From positions 124,001 to 188,000 of the forward strand of contig JBAWUJ010000112.1 of assembly GCA_037176705.1 (NCBI GenBank): DNA of 64,000 nucleotides, read 5' to 3'. Origin of the DNA: Molossus alvarezi (Eukaryota; Chordata; Mammalia; Chiroptera; Molossidae). The stretch's first letter is position 1. Each line of letters opens with the position of its first letter. The notes under the pieces are model-generated. The model was given only the letters and a program-made list of their open reading frames with translations. It had not been told where the DNA came from and made no database searches. Of this stretch, positions 23,517 to 37,219 are shown in pieces. The position numbers were made by a program, and so were the translations under genes.

Positions 23517-25472
23517 ATTGAGAAAAAGATTCTAGGGCTATACCCGCTTCACACGAAATGGAACCACCACTGATGTACTGTTTTTCAGATTACGTGTTCT
23601 TAGTACAGTTGTGGAAAGTATTGATGTAAGGAAATGTGGCAACCTGACTTTTGATAGGTCCTTAGACATACTTTTCACTCTACTTTGTTTTTAGGAGAGT
23701 GTATACAACCATACCTATTCCAAATGAACTGTGTTAGAACTCTTCACTTCAGTGGCACAAAAGTCACTTCCATGAAGCCTAGAGCGTGAGGACCCTCAAA
23801 GCATATATTGTTTTGGTTAAGTGTTTAAGAAATGTCCTTTTGTAAAGGTGTAATCACACTTAAACTTCGCAGTGTAAGTTTTTTTCTCTTGTTCCAGACA
23901 AAGGGACACAAGACTTGCTGGTGCAGTCTTGGATATCCTGAATTATGGGCAAAACTCTGTGAGAGCCAGGGGCCACATTCACTCAGTGGCATGTTTTTCC
24001 CTGGGAAGTTAAGTACCTTTGCAGGGAAACTGTGAACAAACATGTTCTAGTCAAACAACTGTGGGAATGAATGAATATTTCCATTTGGGTTAAGTTAATG
24101 CACAGATCTTGAGTAACATGAACACTTTAACGTTCATTCTCCTCGTTTTATAGGGAGATCCAGTCATATCATGGAAGAACAACTAGGACAGAGCACACCT
24201 ATGTGTAGAATCAAAAGTTATCCCTTTTTGTGTTCTGTGTTGTTCATGGTTTCAAAGATTGGATCGTATTGAAACCCGTTTTTGAAGGCGATACTTGGAA
24301 AAAGTTTGGTTTCTGCTGTAGCAGTTGGTTTTACATGATTCTTAGAACAGTGAACCAACGTATGGCCAAGACTGAATCAATGGAAAGACTGATAACTACT
24401 GGTGTCACACATGTGCATTCTTGACGCAGTGAAAGTGAACACATCTAAAGTGATGTAGTTGAAACATTGGTTGTCTCCATGCAAGGAGTAAATCCATGAA
24501 TTGGAACACACTGACAACACCAAGGGTTTTTCACATTGAACATCTCTGTGAAGGAGAACAAGAGGAGTGTCCTAGAGAAAATGCACTTGTGCAGTGGTCC
24601 TGGGTATCCATTTCAATGACTTACACACTAACTATGCCCGGTGTGCAGGGCATACTTTACATTGGAGTGTTAAACAGTGTTGTAAGTAAATGCAGGTGTC
24701 TGCCTTCTTTCCTATGTGACCAGGAAAGTCAACCTGTACTAGTTGATGAGGCAGCCTTTCAACATACTACCTTTTAGCCCTGCATATGTGTTGTTTGCCT
24801 GGAAGTGTCTATGAGTCATCTTGATATCCAACAAAGGCTGGGCTGCAGACATCAAACACATTGGTTAGGGCAATGTTCAGGTCATGCAAATCTACACCCT
24901 ATTCAGTTCTACACACATTCTTTAAATTTGTTACCGAATGAGTCAGTGTCATTCTTGGATCCATCCTACATTTCACGGTTTGTACCGATTTCCACAAAAA
25001 ACATAAGGAGTAGATACCTGTTTTCTCCTGAGAATTCAAAGTAAACGATTTCCATCATTGTGAACTGCTGGAATTGTACCTTGGTCATGAATGGAATGTC
25101 CTGAACCTATCTTTCTAATTCCCTGTGACGAATTCAGCCTATTTCTTGATAACTGACAAGTACTCAATCCCTTTATTCCAGCCATTAGAACCAAAAGGTG
25201 ATCAATTTAAAAGAGGGAGTGTCAGTCTTTGAACAATGGACATGGATTCACTTGTTTCAAGACTATTTCCCCGAAGCACCTATGGGAATACCCTGGCATA
25301 GTCAAAAGTGTTCATGACTGGTGTTCTTTCTGTGCAGAACAATATAATAACGTTCAGTTCAAGAGCAGAATGGATACCTTAATACGGTTGCAGTGTCCAA
25401 TTGAGTGTTTAGTGGCTCTCTGTTCAAAGAACTGTGTTCCAATAGACAACCTTCTTCAAATAATGTCCAAAT
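23517..25472 (+). repeat. Unit U13, subtype D, 1956 bp
   Basis: D type with 'acttgctggtg' and the private 'tttccacaaaaaac' (others 'tttcctcaaaaaac'). Partner U30 carries both. Confidence 0.95.
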
Positions 25473-27428
25473 ATTGAGAAAAAGATTCTAGGGCTATACC
25501 CGCTTCACACGAAATGGAACCACCACTGATGTACTGTTTTTCAGATTACGTGTTCTTAGTACAGTTGTGGAAAGTATTGATGTAAGGAAATGTGGCAACC
25601 TGACTTTTGATAGGTCCTTAGACATACTTTTCACTCTACTTTGTTTTTAGGAGAGTGTATACAACCATACCTATTCCAAATGAACTGTGTTAGAACTCTT
25701 CACTTCAGTGGCACAAAAGTCACTTCCATGAAGCCTAGAGCGTGAGGACCCTCAAAGCATATATTGTTTTGGTTAAGTGTTTAAGAAATGTCCTTTTGTA
25801 AAGGTGTAATCACACTTAAACTTCGCAGTGTAAGTTTTTTTCTCTTGTTCCAGACAAAGGGACACAAGACTGGCTGGTGCAGTCTTGGATATCCTGAATT
25901 ATGGGCAAAACTCTGTGAGAGCCAGGGGCCACATTCACTCAGTGGCATGTTTTTCCCTGGGAAGTTAAGTACCTTTGCAGGGAAACTGTGAACAAACATG
26001 TTCTAGTCAAACAACTGTGGGAATGAATGAATATTTCCATTTGGGTTAAGTTAATGCACAGATCTTGAGTAACATGAACACTTTAACGTTCATTCTCCTC
26101 GTTTTATAGGGAGATCCAGTCATATCATGGAAGAACAACTAGGACAGAGCACACCTATGTGTAGAATCAAAAGTTATCCCTTTTTGTGTTCTGTGTTGTT
26201 CATGGTTTCAAAGATTGGATCGTATTGAAACCCGTTTTTGAAGGCGATACTTGGAAAAAGTTTGGTTTCTGCTGTAGCAGTTGGTTTTACATGATTCTTA
26301 GAACAGTGAACCAACGTATGGCCAAGACTGAATCAATGGAAAGACTGATAACTACTGGTGTCACACATGTGCATTCTTGACGCAGTGAAAGTGAACACAT
26401 CTAAAGTGATGTAGTTGAAACATTGGTTGTCTCCATGCAAGGAGTAAATCCATGAATTGGAACACACTGACAACACCAAGGGTTTTTCACATTGAACATC
26501 TCTGTGAAGGAGAACAAGAGGAGTGTCCTAGAGAAAATGCACTTGTGCAGTGGTCCTGGGTATCCATTTCAATGACTTACACACTAACTATGCCCGGTGT
26601 GCAGGGCATACTTTACATTGGAGTGTTAAACAGTGTTGTAAGTAAATGCAGGTGTCTGCCTTCTTTCCTATGTGACCAGGAAAGTCAACCTGTACTAGTT
26701 GATGAGGCAGCCTTTCAACATACTACCTTTTAGCCCTGCATATGTGTTGTTTGCCTGGAAGTGTCTATGAGTCATCTTGATATCCAACAAAGGCTGGGCT
26801 GCAGACATCAAACACATTGGTTAGGGCAATGTTCAGGTCATGCAAATCTACACCCTATTCAGTTCTACACACATTCTTTAAATTTGTTACCGAATGAGTC
26901 AGTGTCATTCTTGGATCCATCCTACATTTCACGGTTTGTACCGATTTCCTCAAAAAACATAAGGAGTAGATACCTGTTTTCTCCTGAGAATTCAAAGTAA
27001 ACGCTTTCCATCATTGTGAAATGCTGGAATTGTACCTTGTTCATGAATGGAATCTCCTGAACCTATCTTTCTAATTCCCTGTGACGAATTCAGCCTATTT
27101 CTTGATAACTGACAAGTGCTCAATCCCTTTATTCCAGCCATTAGAACCAAAAGGTGATCAATTTAAAAGAGGGAGTGTCAGTCTTTGAACAATGGACATG
27201 GATTCACTTGTTTCAAGACTATTTCCCCGAAGCACCTATGGGAATACCCTGACATAGTCAAAAGTGTTCATGACTGGTGTTCTTTCTGTGCAGAACAATA
27301 TAATAACGTTCAGTTCAAGAGCAGAATGGATACCTTAATACGGTTGCAGTGTCCAATTGAGTGTTTAGTGGCTCTCTGTTCAAAGAACTGTGTTCCAATA
27401 GACAACCTTCTTCAAATAATGTCCAAAT
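25473..27428 (+). repeat. Unit U14, subtype D, 1956 bp
   Basis: D type whose 3' part differs from U12-U13: 'aaacgctttcc', 'gttcatgaatgg', 'acaagtgctc' and 'ccctgacatag'. These are shared with U15, U31 and U32. Confidence 0.95.
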
Positions 27429-29384
27429 ATTGAGAAAAAGTTTCTAGGGCTATACCCGCTTCACACGAAATGGAACCACCACTGATGTACTGTTTTTCAG
27501 ATTACGTGTTCTTAGTACAGTTGTGGAAAGTATTGATGTAAGGAAATGTGGCAACCTGACTTTTGATAGGTCCTTAGACATACTTTTCACTCTACTTTGT
27601 TTTTAGGAGAGTGTATACAACCATACCTATTCCAAATGAACTGTGTTAGAACTCTTCACTTCAGTGGCACAAAAGTCACTTCCATGAAGCCTAGAGCGTG
27701 AGGACCCTCAAAGCATATATTGTTTTGGTTAAGTGTTTAAGAAATGTCCTTTTGTAAAGGTGTAATCACACTTAAACTTCGCAGTGTAAGTTTTTTTCTC
27801 TTGTTCCAGACAAAGGGACACAAGACTGGCTGGTGCAGTCTTGGATATCCTGAATTATGGGCAAAACTCTGTGAGAGCCAGGGGCCACATTCACTCAGTG
27901 GCATGTTTTTCCCTGGGAAGTTAAGTACCTTTGCAGGGAAACTGTGAACAAACATGTTCTAGTCAAACAACTGTGGGAATGAATGAATATTTCCATTTGG
28001 GTTAAGTTAATGCACAGATCTTGAGTAACATGAACACTTTAACGTTCATTCTCCTCGTTTTATAGGGAGATCCAGTCATATCATGGAAGAACAACTAGGA
28101 CAGAGCACACCTATGTGTAGAATCAAAAGTTATCCCTTTTTGTGTTCTGTGTTGTTCATGGTTTCAAAGATTGGATCGTATTGAAACCCGTTTTTGAAGG
28201 CGATACTTGGAAAAAGTTTGGTTTCTGCTGTAGCAGTTGGTTTTACATGATTCTTAGAACAGTGAACCAACGTATGGCCAAGACTGAATCAATGGAAAGA
28301 CTGATAACTACTGGTGTCACACATGTGCATTCTTGACGCAGTGAAAGTGAACACATCTAAAGTGATGTAGTTGAAACATTGGTTGTCTCCATGCAAGGAG
28401 TAAATCCATGAATTGGAACACACTGACAACACCAAGGGTTTTTCACATTGAACATCTCTGTGAAGGAGAACAAGAGGAGTGTCCTAGAGAAAATGCACTT
28501 GTGCAGTGGTCCTGGGTATCCATTTCAATGACTTACACACTAACTATGCCCGGTGTGCAGGGCATACTTTACATTGGAGTGTTAAACAGTGTTGTAAGTA
28601 AATGCAGGTGTCTGCCTTCTTTCCTATGTGACCAGGAAAGTCAACCTGTACTAGTTGATGAGGCAGCCTTTCAACATACTACCTTTTAGCCCTGCATATG
28701 TGTTGTTTGCCTGGAAGTGTCTATGAGTCATCTTGATATCCAACAAAGGCTGGGCTGCAGACATCAAACACATTGGTTAGGGCAATGTTCAGGTCATGCA
28801 AATCTACACCCTATTCAGTTCTACACACATTCTTTAAATTTGTTACCGAATGAGTCAGTGTCATTCTTGGATCCATCCTACATTTCACGGTTTGTACCGA
28901 TTTCCTCAAAAAACATAAGGAGTAGATACCTGTTTTCTCCTGAGAATTCAAAGTAAACGCTTTCCATCATTGTGAAATGCTGGAATTGTACCTTGTTCAT
29001 GAATGGAATCTCCTGAACCTATCTTTCTAATTCCCTGTGACGAATTCAGCCTATTTCTTGATAACTGACAAGTGCTCAATCCCTTTATTCCAGCCATTAG
29101 AACCAAAAGGTGATCAATTTAAAAGAGGGAGTGTCAGTCTTTGAACAATGGACATGGATTCACTTGTTTCAAGACTATTTCCCCGAAGCACCTATGGGAA
29201 TACCCTGACATAGTCAAAAGTGTTCATGACTGGTGTTCTTTCTGTGCAGAACAATATAATAACGTTCAGTTCAAGAGCAGAATGGATACCTTAATACGGT
29301 TGCAGTGTCCAATTGAGTGTTTAGTGGCTCTCTGTTCAAAGAACTGTGTTCCAATAGACAACCTTCTTCAAATAATGTCCAAAT
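27429..29384 (+). repeat. Unit U15, subtype D, 1956 bp
   Basis: D type starting with 'aaaagtttctag'. Its 3' variants 'aaacgctttcc' and 'ccctgacatag' are shared with U14. Partner is U32; no difference seen. Confidence 0.95.
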
Positions 29385-31341
29385 ATTGAGAAAAAGTTTC
29401 TAGGGCTATACCCGCTTCACACGAAATGGAACCACCACTGATGTACTGTTTTTCAGATTACGTGTTCTTAGTACAGTTGTGGAAAGTATTGATGTAAGGA
29501 AATGTGGCAACCTGACTTTTGATAGGTCCTTAGACATACTTTTCACTCTACTTTGTTTTTAGGAGAGTGTATACAACCATACCTATTCCAAATGAACTGT
29601 GTTAGAACTCTTGACTTCAGTGGCACAAAAGTCACTTCCATGAAGCCTAGAGCGTGAGGACCCTCAAAGCATATATTGTTTTGGTTAAGTGTTTAAGAAA
29701 TGTCCTTTTGTAAAGGTGTAATCACACTTAAACTTCGCAGTGTAAGTTTTTTTCTCTTGTTCCAGACAAAGAGACACAAGACTTGCTGGTGCGGTCTTGG
29801 ATATCCTGAATTATGGGCAAAACTCTGTGAGAGCCAGGGGCCATATTCACTCAGTGGCAATTTTTCCCTGGGAAGTTAAGTACCTTTGCAGGGAAACAGT
29901 GAACAAACATGTTCTAGTCAAACAACTGTGGGAATGAATGAATATTTCCATTTGGGTTAAGTTAATGCACAGATCTTGAGTAACATGAACACTTTAACGT
30001 TCATTCTCCTCGTTTTATAGGGAGATCCAGTCATATCATGGAAGAACAACTAGGACAGAGCACACCTATGTGTAGAATCAAAAGTTATCCCTTTTTGTGT
30101 TCTGTGTTGTTCATGGTTTCAAAGATTGGATCGTATTGAAACCCGTTTTTGAAGGCGTAACTTGGAAAAGTTTGGTTTCTGCTGTAGCAGTTGGTTTTAC
30201 ATGATTCTTACTCAGAACAGTGAACCAACGTATGGCCAAGACTGAATCAATGGAAAGACTGATAACTCCTGGTGTCACACATGTGCATTCTTGACGCAGT
30301 GAAAGTGAACACATCTAAAGTGATGTAGTTGAAACATTGGTTGTCTCCATGCAAGGAGTAAATCCATGAATTGGAAGACACTGACAAACCAAGGGTTTTT
30401 CACATTGAACATCTCTGTGAAGGAGAACAAGAGGAGTGTTCTAGAGAAAATGCACTTGTGTAGTGGACCTGGGTATCCATTTCAATGACTTACACACTAA
30501 CTATGCCCGGTGTGCAGGGCATACTTTACATTGGAGTGTTAAACAGTGTTGTAAGTAAATACAGGTGTCTGCCTTCTTTCCTATGTGACCAGGAAAGTCA
30601 ACCTGTACTAGTTGATGAGGCAGCCTTTCAACATACTACCTTTTAGCCCTGCATATGTGTTGTTTGCCTGGAAGTGTCTATGAGTCATCTTGATATCCAA
30701 CAAAGGCTGGGCTGCAGAAATCAAACACATTGGTTAGGGCAATGTTCAGGTCATGCAAATCTACACCCTATTCAGTTCTACACACATTCTTTAAATTTGT
30801 TACCGAATGAGTCAGTGTCATTCTTGGATCCATCATACATTTCACGGTTTGTACCGATTTCCTCAAAAAACATAAGGAGTAGATACCTGTTTTCTCCTCA
30901 GAATTCAAAGTAAACGATTTCCATCATTGTGAACTGCTGGAATTGTACCTTGGTCATAAATGGAATCTCCTGAACCTATCTTTCTAATTCCCTGTGACGA
31001 ATTCAGCCTATTTCTTGATAACTGACAAGTACTCAATCCCTTTATTCCAGCCATTAGAACCAAAAGGTGATCAATTTAAAAGAGGGAGTGTCAGTCTTTG
31101 AACAATGGACATGGATTCACTTGTTTCAAGTCTATTTCCCCGAAGCACCTATGGGAATACCCTGGCATAGTCAAAAGTGTTCATGACTGGTGTTCTTTCT
31201 GTGCAGAACAATATAATAACGTTCAGTTCAAGAGCAGAATGGATACCTTAATACGGTTGCAGTGTCCAATTGAGTGTTTAGTGGCTCTCTGTTCAAAGAA
31301 CTGTGTTCCAATAGACAACCTTCTTCAAATAATGTCCAAAT
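29385..31341 (+). repeat. Unit U16, subtype E, 1957 bp, most diverged
   Basis: Three single-base losses and several substitutions make this the most distinctive unit: 'cttgacttcag', 'gtgcggtcttgg', 'gtggcaatttttcc', 'gaaggcgtaacttgg', 'gataactcctgg', 'gtaaatacagg' and 'ctcctcagaattc'. It lacks the 67-codon frame present elsewhere. Its 5' two-thirds reappear in U33, which differs at 29844 (t here, c at 63144). Confidence 0.95.
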
Positions 31342-33301
31342 ATTGAGAAAAAGATTCTAGGGCTATACCCGCTTCACACGAAATGGAACCACCACTGATG
31401 TACTGTTTTTCAGATTACGTGTTCTTAGTACAGTTGTGGAAAGTATTGATGTAAGGAAATGTGGCAACCTGACTTTTGATAGGTCCTTAGACATACTTTT
31501 CACTCTACTTTGTTTTTAGGAGAGTGTATACAACCATACCTATTCCAAATGAACTGTGTTAGAACTCTTCACTTCAGTGGCACAAAAGTCACTTCCATGA
31601 AGCCTAGAGCGTGAGGACCCTCAAAGCATATATTGTTTTGGTTAAGTGTTTAAGAAATGTCCTTTTGTAAAGGTGTAATCACACTTAAACTTCGCAGTGT
31701 AAGTTTTTTTCTCTTGTTCCAGACAAAGGGACACAAGACTGGCTGGTGCAGTCTTGGATATCCTGAATTATGGGCAAAACTCTGTGAGAGCCAGGGGCCA
31801 CATTCACTCAGTGGCATGTTTTTCCCTGGGAAGTTAAGTACCTTTGCAGGGAAACTGTGAACAAACATGTTCTAGTCAAACAACTGTGGGAATGAATGAA
31901 TATTTCCATTTGGGTTAAGTTAATGCACAGATCTTGAGTAACATGAACACTTTAACGTTCATTCTCCTCGTTTTATAGGGAGATCCAGTCATATCATGGA
32001 AGAACAACTAGGACAGAGCACACCTATGTGTAGAATCAAAAGTTATCCCTTTTTGTGTTCTGTGTTGTTCATGGTTTCAAAGATTGGATCGTATTGAAGC
32101 CCATTTTTGAAGGCGATACTTGGAAAAAGTTTGGTTTCTGCTCTAGCAGTTGGTTTTACATGATTCTTACTCAGAACAGTGAACCAACGTATGGCCAAGA
32201 CTGAATCAATGGAAAGACTGATAACTCCTGGTGTCACACATGTGCATTCTTGACGCAGTGAAAGTGAACACATCTAAAGTGATGTAGTTGAAACATTGGT
32301 TGTCTCCATGCAAGGAGTCAATCCATGAATTGGAAGACACTGACAACACCAAGGGTTTTTCACATTGAACATCTCTGTGAAGGAGAACAAGAGGAGTGTT
32401 CTAGAGAAAATGCACTTGTGCAGTGGACCTGGGTATCCATTTCAATGACTTACACACTAACTATGCCCGGTGTGCAGGGCATACTTTACATTGGAGTGTT
32501 AAACAGTGTTGTAAGTAAATGCAGGTGTCTGCCTTCTTTCCTATGTGACCAGGAAAGTCAACCTGTACTAGTTGATGAGGCAGCCTTTCAACATACTACC
32601 TTTTAGCCCTGCATATGTGTTGTTTGCCTGGAAGTGTCTATGAGTCATCTTGATATCCAATAAAGGCTGGGCTGCAGAAATCAAACACATTGGTTAGGGC
32701 AATGTTCAGGTCATGCAAATCTACACCCTATTCAGTTCTACACACATTCTTTAAATTTGTTACCGAATGAGTCAGTGTCATTCTTGGATCCATCCTACAT
32801 TTCACGGTTTGTACCGATTTCCTCAAAAAACATAAGGAGTAGATACCTGTTTTCTCCTGAGAATTCAAAGTAAACGATTTCCATCATTGTGAAATGCTGG
32901 AATTGTACCTTGTTCATGAATGGAATCTCCTGAACCTATCTTTCTAATTCCCTGTGACGAATTCAGCCTATTTCTTGATAACTGACAAGTACTCAATCCC
33001 TTTATTCCAGCCATTAGAACCAAAAGGTGATCAATTTAAAAGAGGGAGTGTCAGTCTTTGAACAATGGACATGGATTCACTTGTTTCAAGACTATTTCCC
33101 CGAAGCACCTATGGGAATACCCTGGCATAGTCAAAAGTGTTCATGACTGGTGTTCTTTCTGTGCAGAACAATATAATAACGTTCAGTTCAAGAGCAGAAT
33201 GGATACCTTAATACGGTTGCAGTGTCCAATTGAGTGTTTAGTGGCTCTCTGTTCAAAGAACTGTGTTCCAATAGACAACCTTCTTCAAATAATGTCCAAA
33301 T
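31342..33301 (+). repeat. Unit U17, subtype C, 1960 bp
   Basis: Carries 'attgaagcccattt', 'tgctctagcag', 'gataactcctgg' (shared with U16), 'aaggagtcaatcc' and the 'ccaataaagg' variant. The 'ggagtcaatcc' base appears elsewhere only in U33, identifying U17 as the 3' parent type of that hybrid. Confidence 0.95.
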
Positions 33302-35260
33302 ATTGAGAAAAAGATTCTAGGGCTATACCCGCTTCACACGAAATGGAACCACCACTGATGTACTGTTTTTCAGATTACGTGTTCTTAGTACAGTTGTGGA
33401 AAGTATTGATGTAAGGAAATGTGGCAACCTGACTTTTGATAGGTCCTTAGACATACTTTTCACTCTACTTTGTTTTTAGGAGAGTGCATACAAGCATACC
33501 TATTCCAAATGAACTGTGTTACAACTCTTCACTTCAGTGGCACAAAAGTCACTTCCATGAAGCCTAGAGCGTGAGGACCCTCAAAGCATATATTGTTTTG
33601 GTTAAGTGTTTAAGAAATGTCCTTTTGTAAAGGTGTAATCACACTTAAACTTCGCAGTGTAAGTTTTTTTCTCTTGTTCCAGACAAAGGGACACAAGACT
33701 GGCTGGTGCAGTCTTGGATATCCTGAATTATGGGCAAAACTCTGTGAGAGCCAGGGGCCACATTCACTCAGTGGCATGTTTTTCCCTGGGAAGTTAAGTA
33801 CCTTTGCAGGGAAACTGTGAACAAACATGTTCTAGTCAAACAACTGTGGGAATGAATGAATATTTCCATTTGGGTTAAGTTAATGCACAGATCTTGAGTA
33901 ACATGAACACTTTAACGTTCATTCTCCTCGTTTTATAGGGAGATCCAGTCATATCATGGAAGAGCAACTAGGACAGAGCACACTTATGTGTTGAATCAAA
34001 AGTTATCCCTTTTTGTGTTCTGTGTTGTTCATGGTTTCAAAGATTGGATCGTATTGAAACCCGTTTTTGAAGGCGATACTTGGAAAAAGTTTGGTTTCTG
34101 CTGTAGCAGTTGGTTTTACATGATTCTTACTCAGAACAGTGAACCAACGTATGGCCAAGACTGAATCAATGGAAAGACTGATAACTACTGGTGTCACACA
34201 TGTGCATTCTTGACGCAGTGAAAGTGAACACATCTAAAGTGATGTAGTTGAAACATTGGTTGTCTCCATGCAAGGAGTAAATCCATGAATTGGAAGACAC
34301 TGACAAACCAAGGGTTTTTCACATTGAACATCTCTGTGAAGGAGAACAAGAGGAGTGTTCTAGAGAAAATGCACTTGTGTAGTGGACCTGGGTATCCATT
34401 TCAATGACTTACACACTAACTATGCCCGGTGTGCAGGGCATACTTTACATTGGAGTGTTAAACAGTGTTGTAAGTAAATGCAGGTGTCTGCCTTCTTTCC
34501 TATGTGACCAGGAAAGTCAACCTGTACTAGTTGATGAGGCAGCCTTTCAACATACTACCTTTTAGCCCTGCATATGTGTTGTTTGCCTGGAAGTGTCTAT
34601 GAGTCATCTTGATATCCAACAAAGGCTGGGCTGCAGAAATCAAACACATTGGTTAGGGCAATGTTCAGGTCATGCAAATCTACACCCTATTCAGTTCTAC
34701 ACACATTCTTTAAATTTGTTACCGAATGAGTCAGTGTCATTCTTGGATCCATCCTACATTTCACGGTTTGTACCGATTTCCTCAAAAAACATAAGGAGTA
34801 GATACCTGTTTTCTCCTGAGAATTCAAAGTAAACGATTTCCATCATTGTGAACTGCTGGAATTGTACCTTGGTCATAAATGGAATCTCCTGAACCTATCT
34901 TTCTAATTCCCTGTGACGAATTCAGCCTATTTCTTGATAACTGACAAGTACTCAATCCCTTTATTCCAGCCATTAGAACCAAAAGATGATCAATTTAAAA
35001 GAGGGAGTGTCAGTCTTTGAACAATGGACATGGATTCACTTGTTTCAAGACTATTTCCCCGAAGCACCTATGGGAATACCCTGGCATAGTCAAAAGTGTT
35101 CATGACTGGTGTTCTTTCTGTGCAGAACAATATAATAACGCTCAGTTCAAGAGCAGAATGGATACCTTAATACGGTTGCAGTGTCCAATTGAGTGTTTAG
35201 TGGCTCTCTGTTCAAAGAACTGTGTTCCAATAGACAACCTTCTTCAAATAATGTCCAAAT
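33302..35260 (+). repeat. Unit U18, subtype A, 1959 bp, last of HOR copy 1
   Basis: A-type markers ('gtgcatacaagc', 'gacaaacc'), the 'cttgtgtagtgg' stop, 'aaaagatgatc' and the private 'aacgctcag'. It has no counterpart inside the window. Confidence 0.95.
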
Positions 35261-37219
35261 ATTGAGAAAAAGATTCTAGGGCTATACCCGCTTCACACGA
35301 AATGGAACCACCACTGATGTACTGTTGTTCAGATTACGTGTTCTTAGTACAGTTGTGGAAAGTATTGATGTAAGGAAATGTGGCAACCTGACTTTTGATA
35401 GGTCCTTAGACATACTTTTCACTCTACTTTGTTTTTAGGAGAGTGCATACAAGCATACCTATTCCAAATGAACTGTGTTACAACTCTTCACTTCAGTGGC
35501 ACAAAAGTCACTTCCATGAAGCCTAGAGCGTGAGGACCCTCAAAGCATATATTGTTTTGGTTAAGTGTTTAAGAAATGTCCTTTTGTAAAGGTGTAATCA
35601 CACTTAAACTTCGCAGTGTAAGTTTTTTTCTCTTGTTCCAGACAAAGGGACACAAGACTGGCTGGTGCAGTCTTGGATATCCTGAATTATGGGCAAAACT
35701 CTGTGAGAGCCAGGGGCCACATTCACTCAGTGGCATGTTTTTCCCTGGGAAGTTAAGTACCTTTGCAGGGAAACTGTGAACAAACATGTTCTAGTCAAAC
35801 AACTGTGGGAATGAATGAATATTTCCATTTGGGTTAAGTTAATGCACAGATCTTGAGTAACATGAACACTTTAACGTTCATTCTCCTCGTTTTATAGGGA
35901 GATCCAGTCATATCATGGAAGAGCAACTAGGACAGAGCACACTTATGTGTTGAATCAAAAGTTATCCCTTTTTGTGTTCTGTGTTGTTCATGGTTTCAAA
36001 GATTGGATCGTATTGAAACCCGTTTTTGAAGGCGATACTTGGAAAAAGTTTGGTTTCTGCTGTAGCAGTTGGTTTTACATGATTCTTACTCAGAACAGTG
36101 AACCAACGTATGGCCAAGACTGAATCAATGGAAAGACTGATAACTACTGGTGTCACACATGTGCATTCTTGACGCAGTGAAAGTGAACACATCTAAAGTG
36201 ATGTAGTTGAAACATTGGTTGTCTCCATGCAAGGAGTAAATCCATGAATTGGAAGACACTGACAAACCAAGGGTTTTTCACATTGAACATCTCTGTGAAG
36301 GAGAACAAGAGGAGTGTTCTAGAGAAAATGCACTTGTGTAGTGGACCTGGGTATCCACTTCAATGACTTACACACTAACTATGCCCGGTGTGCAGGGCAT
36401 ACTTTACATTGGAGTGTTAAACAGTGTTGTAAGTAAATGCAGGTGTCTGCCTTCTTTCCTATGTGACCAGGAAAGTCAACCTGTACTAGTTGATGAGGCA
36501 GCCTTTCAACATACTACCTTTTAGCCCTGCATATGTGTTGTTTGCCTGGAAGTGTCTATGAGTCATCTTAATATCCAACAAAGGCTGGGCTGCAGAAATC
36601 AAACACATTGGTTAGGGCAATGTTCAGGTCATGCAAATCTACACCCTATTCAGTTCTACACACATTCTTTAAATTTGTTACCGAATGAGTCAGTGTCATT
36701 CTTGGATCCATCATACATTTCACGGTTTGTACCGATTTCCTCAAAAAACATAAGGAGTAGATACCTGTTTTCTCCTGAGAATTCAAAGTAAACGATTTCC
36801 ATCATTGTGAACTGCTGGAATTGTACCTTGGTCATAAATGGAATCTCCTGAACCTATCTTTCTAATTCCCTGTGACGAATTCAGCCTATTTCTTGATAAC
36901 TGACAAGTACTCAATCCCTTTATTCCAGCCATTAGAACCAAAAGATGATCAATTTAAAAGAGGGAGTGTCAGTCTTTGAACAATGGACATGGATTCACTT
37001 GTTTCAAGACTATTTCCCCGAAGCACCTATGGGAATACCCTGGCATAGTCAAAAGTGTTCATGACTGGAGTTCTTTCTGTGCAGAACAATATAATAACGT
37101 TCAGTTCAAGAGCAGAATGGATACCTTAATACGGTTGCAGTGTCCAATTGAGTGTTTAGTGGCTCTCTGTTCAAAGAACTGTGTTCCAATAGACAACCTT
37201 CTTCAAATAATGTCCAAAT
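35261..37219 (+). repeat. Unit U19, subtype A, 1959 bp, first of HOR copy 2
   Basis: Repeats U1 at an offset of 35260, including 'actgttgttcag', 'cttaatatcc', 'gtatccacttc' and 'aaaagatgatc'. Confidence 0.95.

Larger units (their letters stand above)
1..35260 (+). repeat. Higher-order repeat copy 1, 18 units (35.26 kb)
   Basis: Units U1-U18 in subtype order A A B C B C B C B A A D D D D E C A. The same order of diagnostic variants restarts at 35261, where U19 repeats U1 with its rare variants: 'actgttgttcag', 'cttaatatcc', 'aaaagatgatc' and the 'cttgtgtagtgg' stop. Where copy 1 begins is arbitrary, since the window starts inside the array. Confidence 0.9.
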
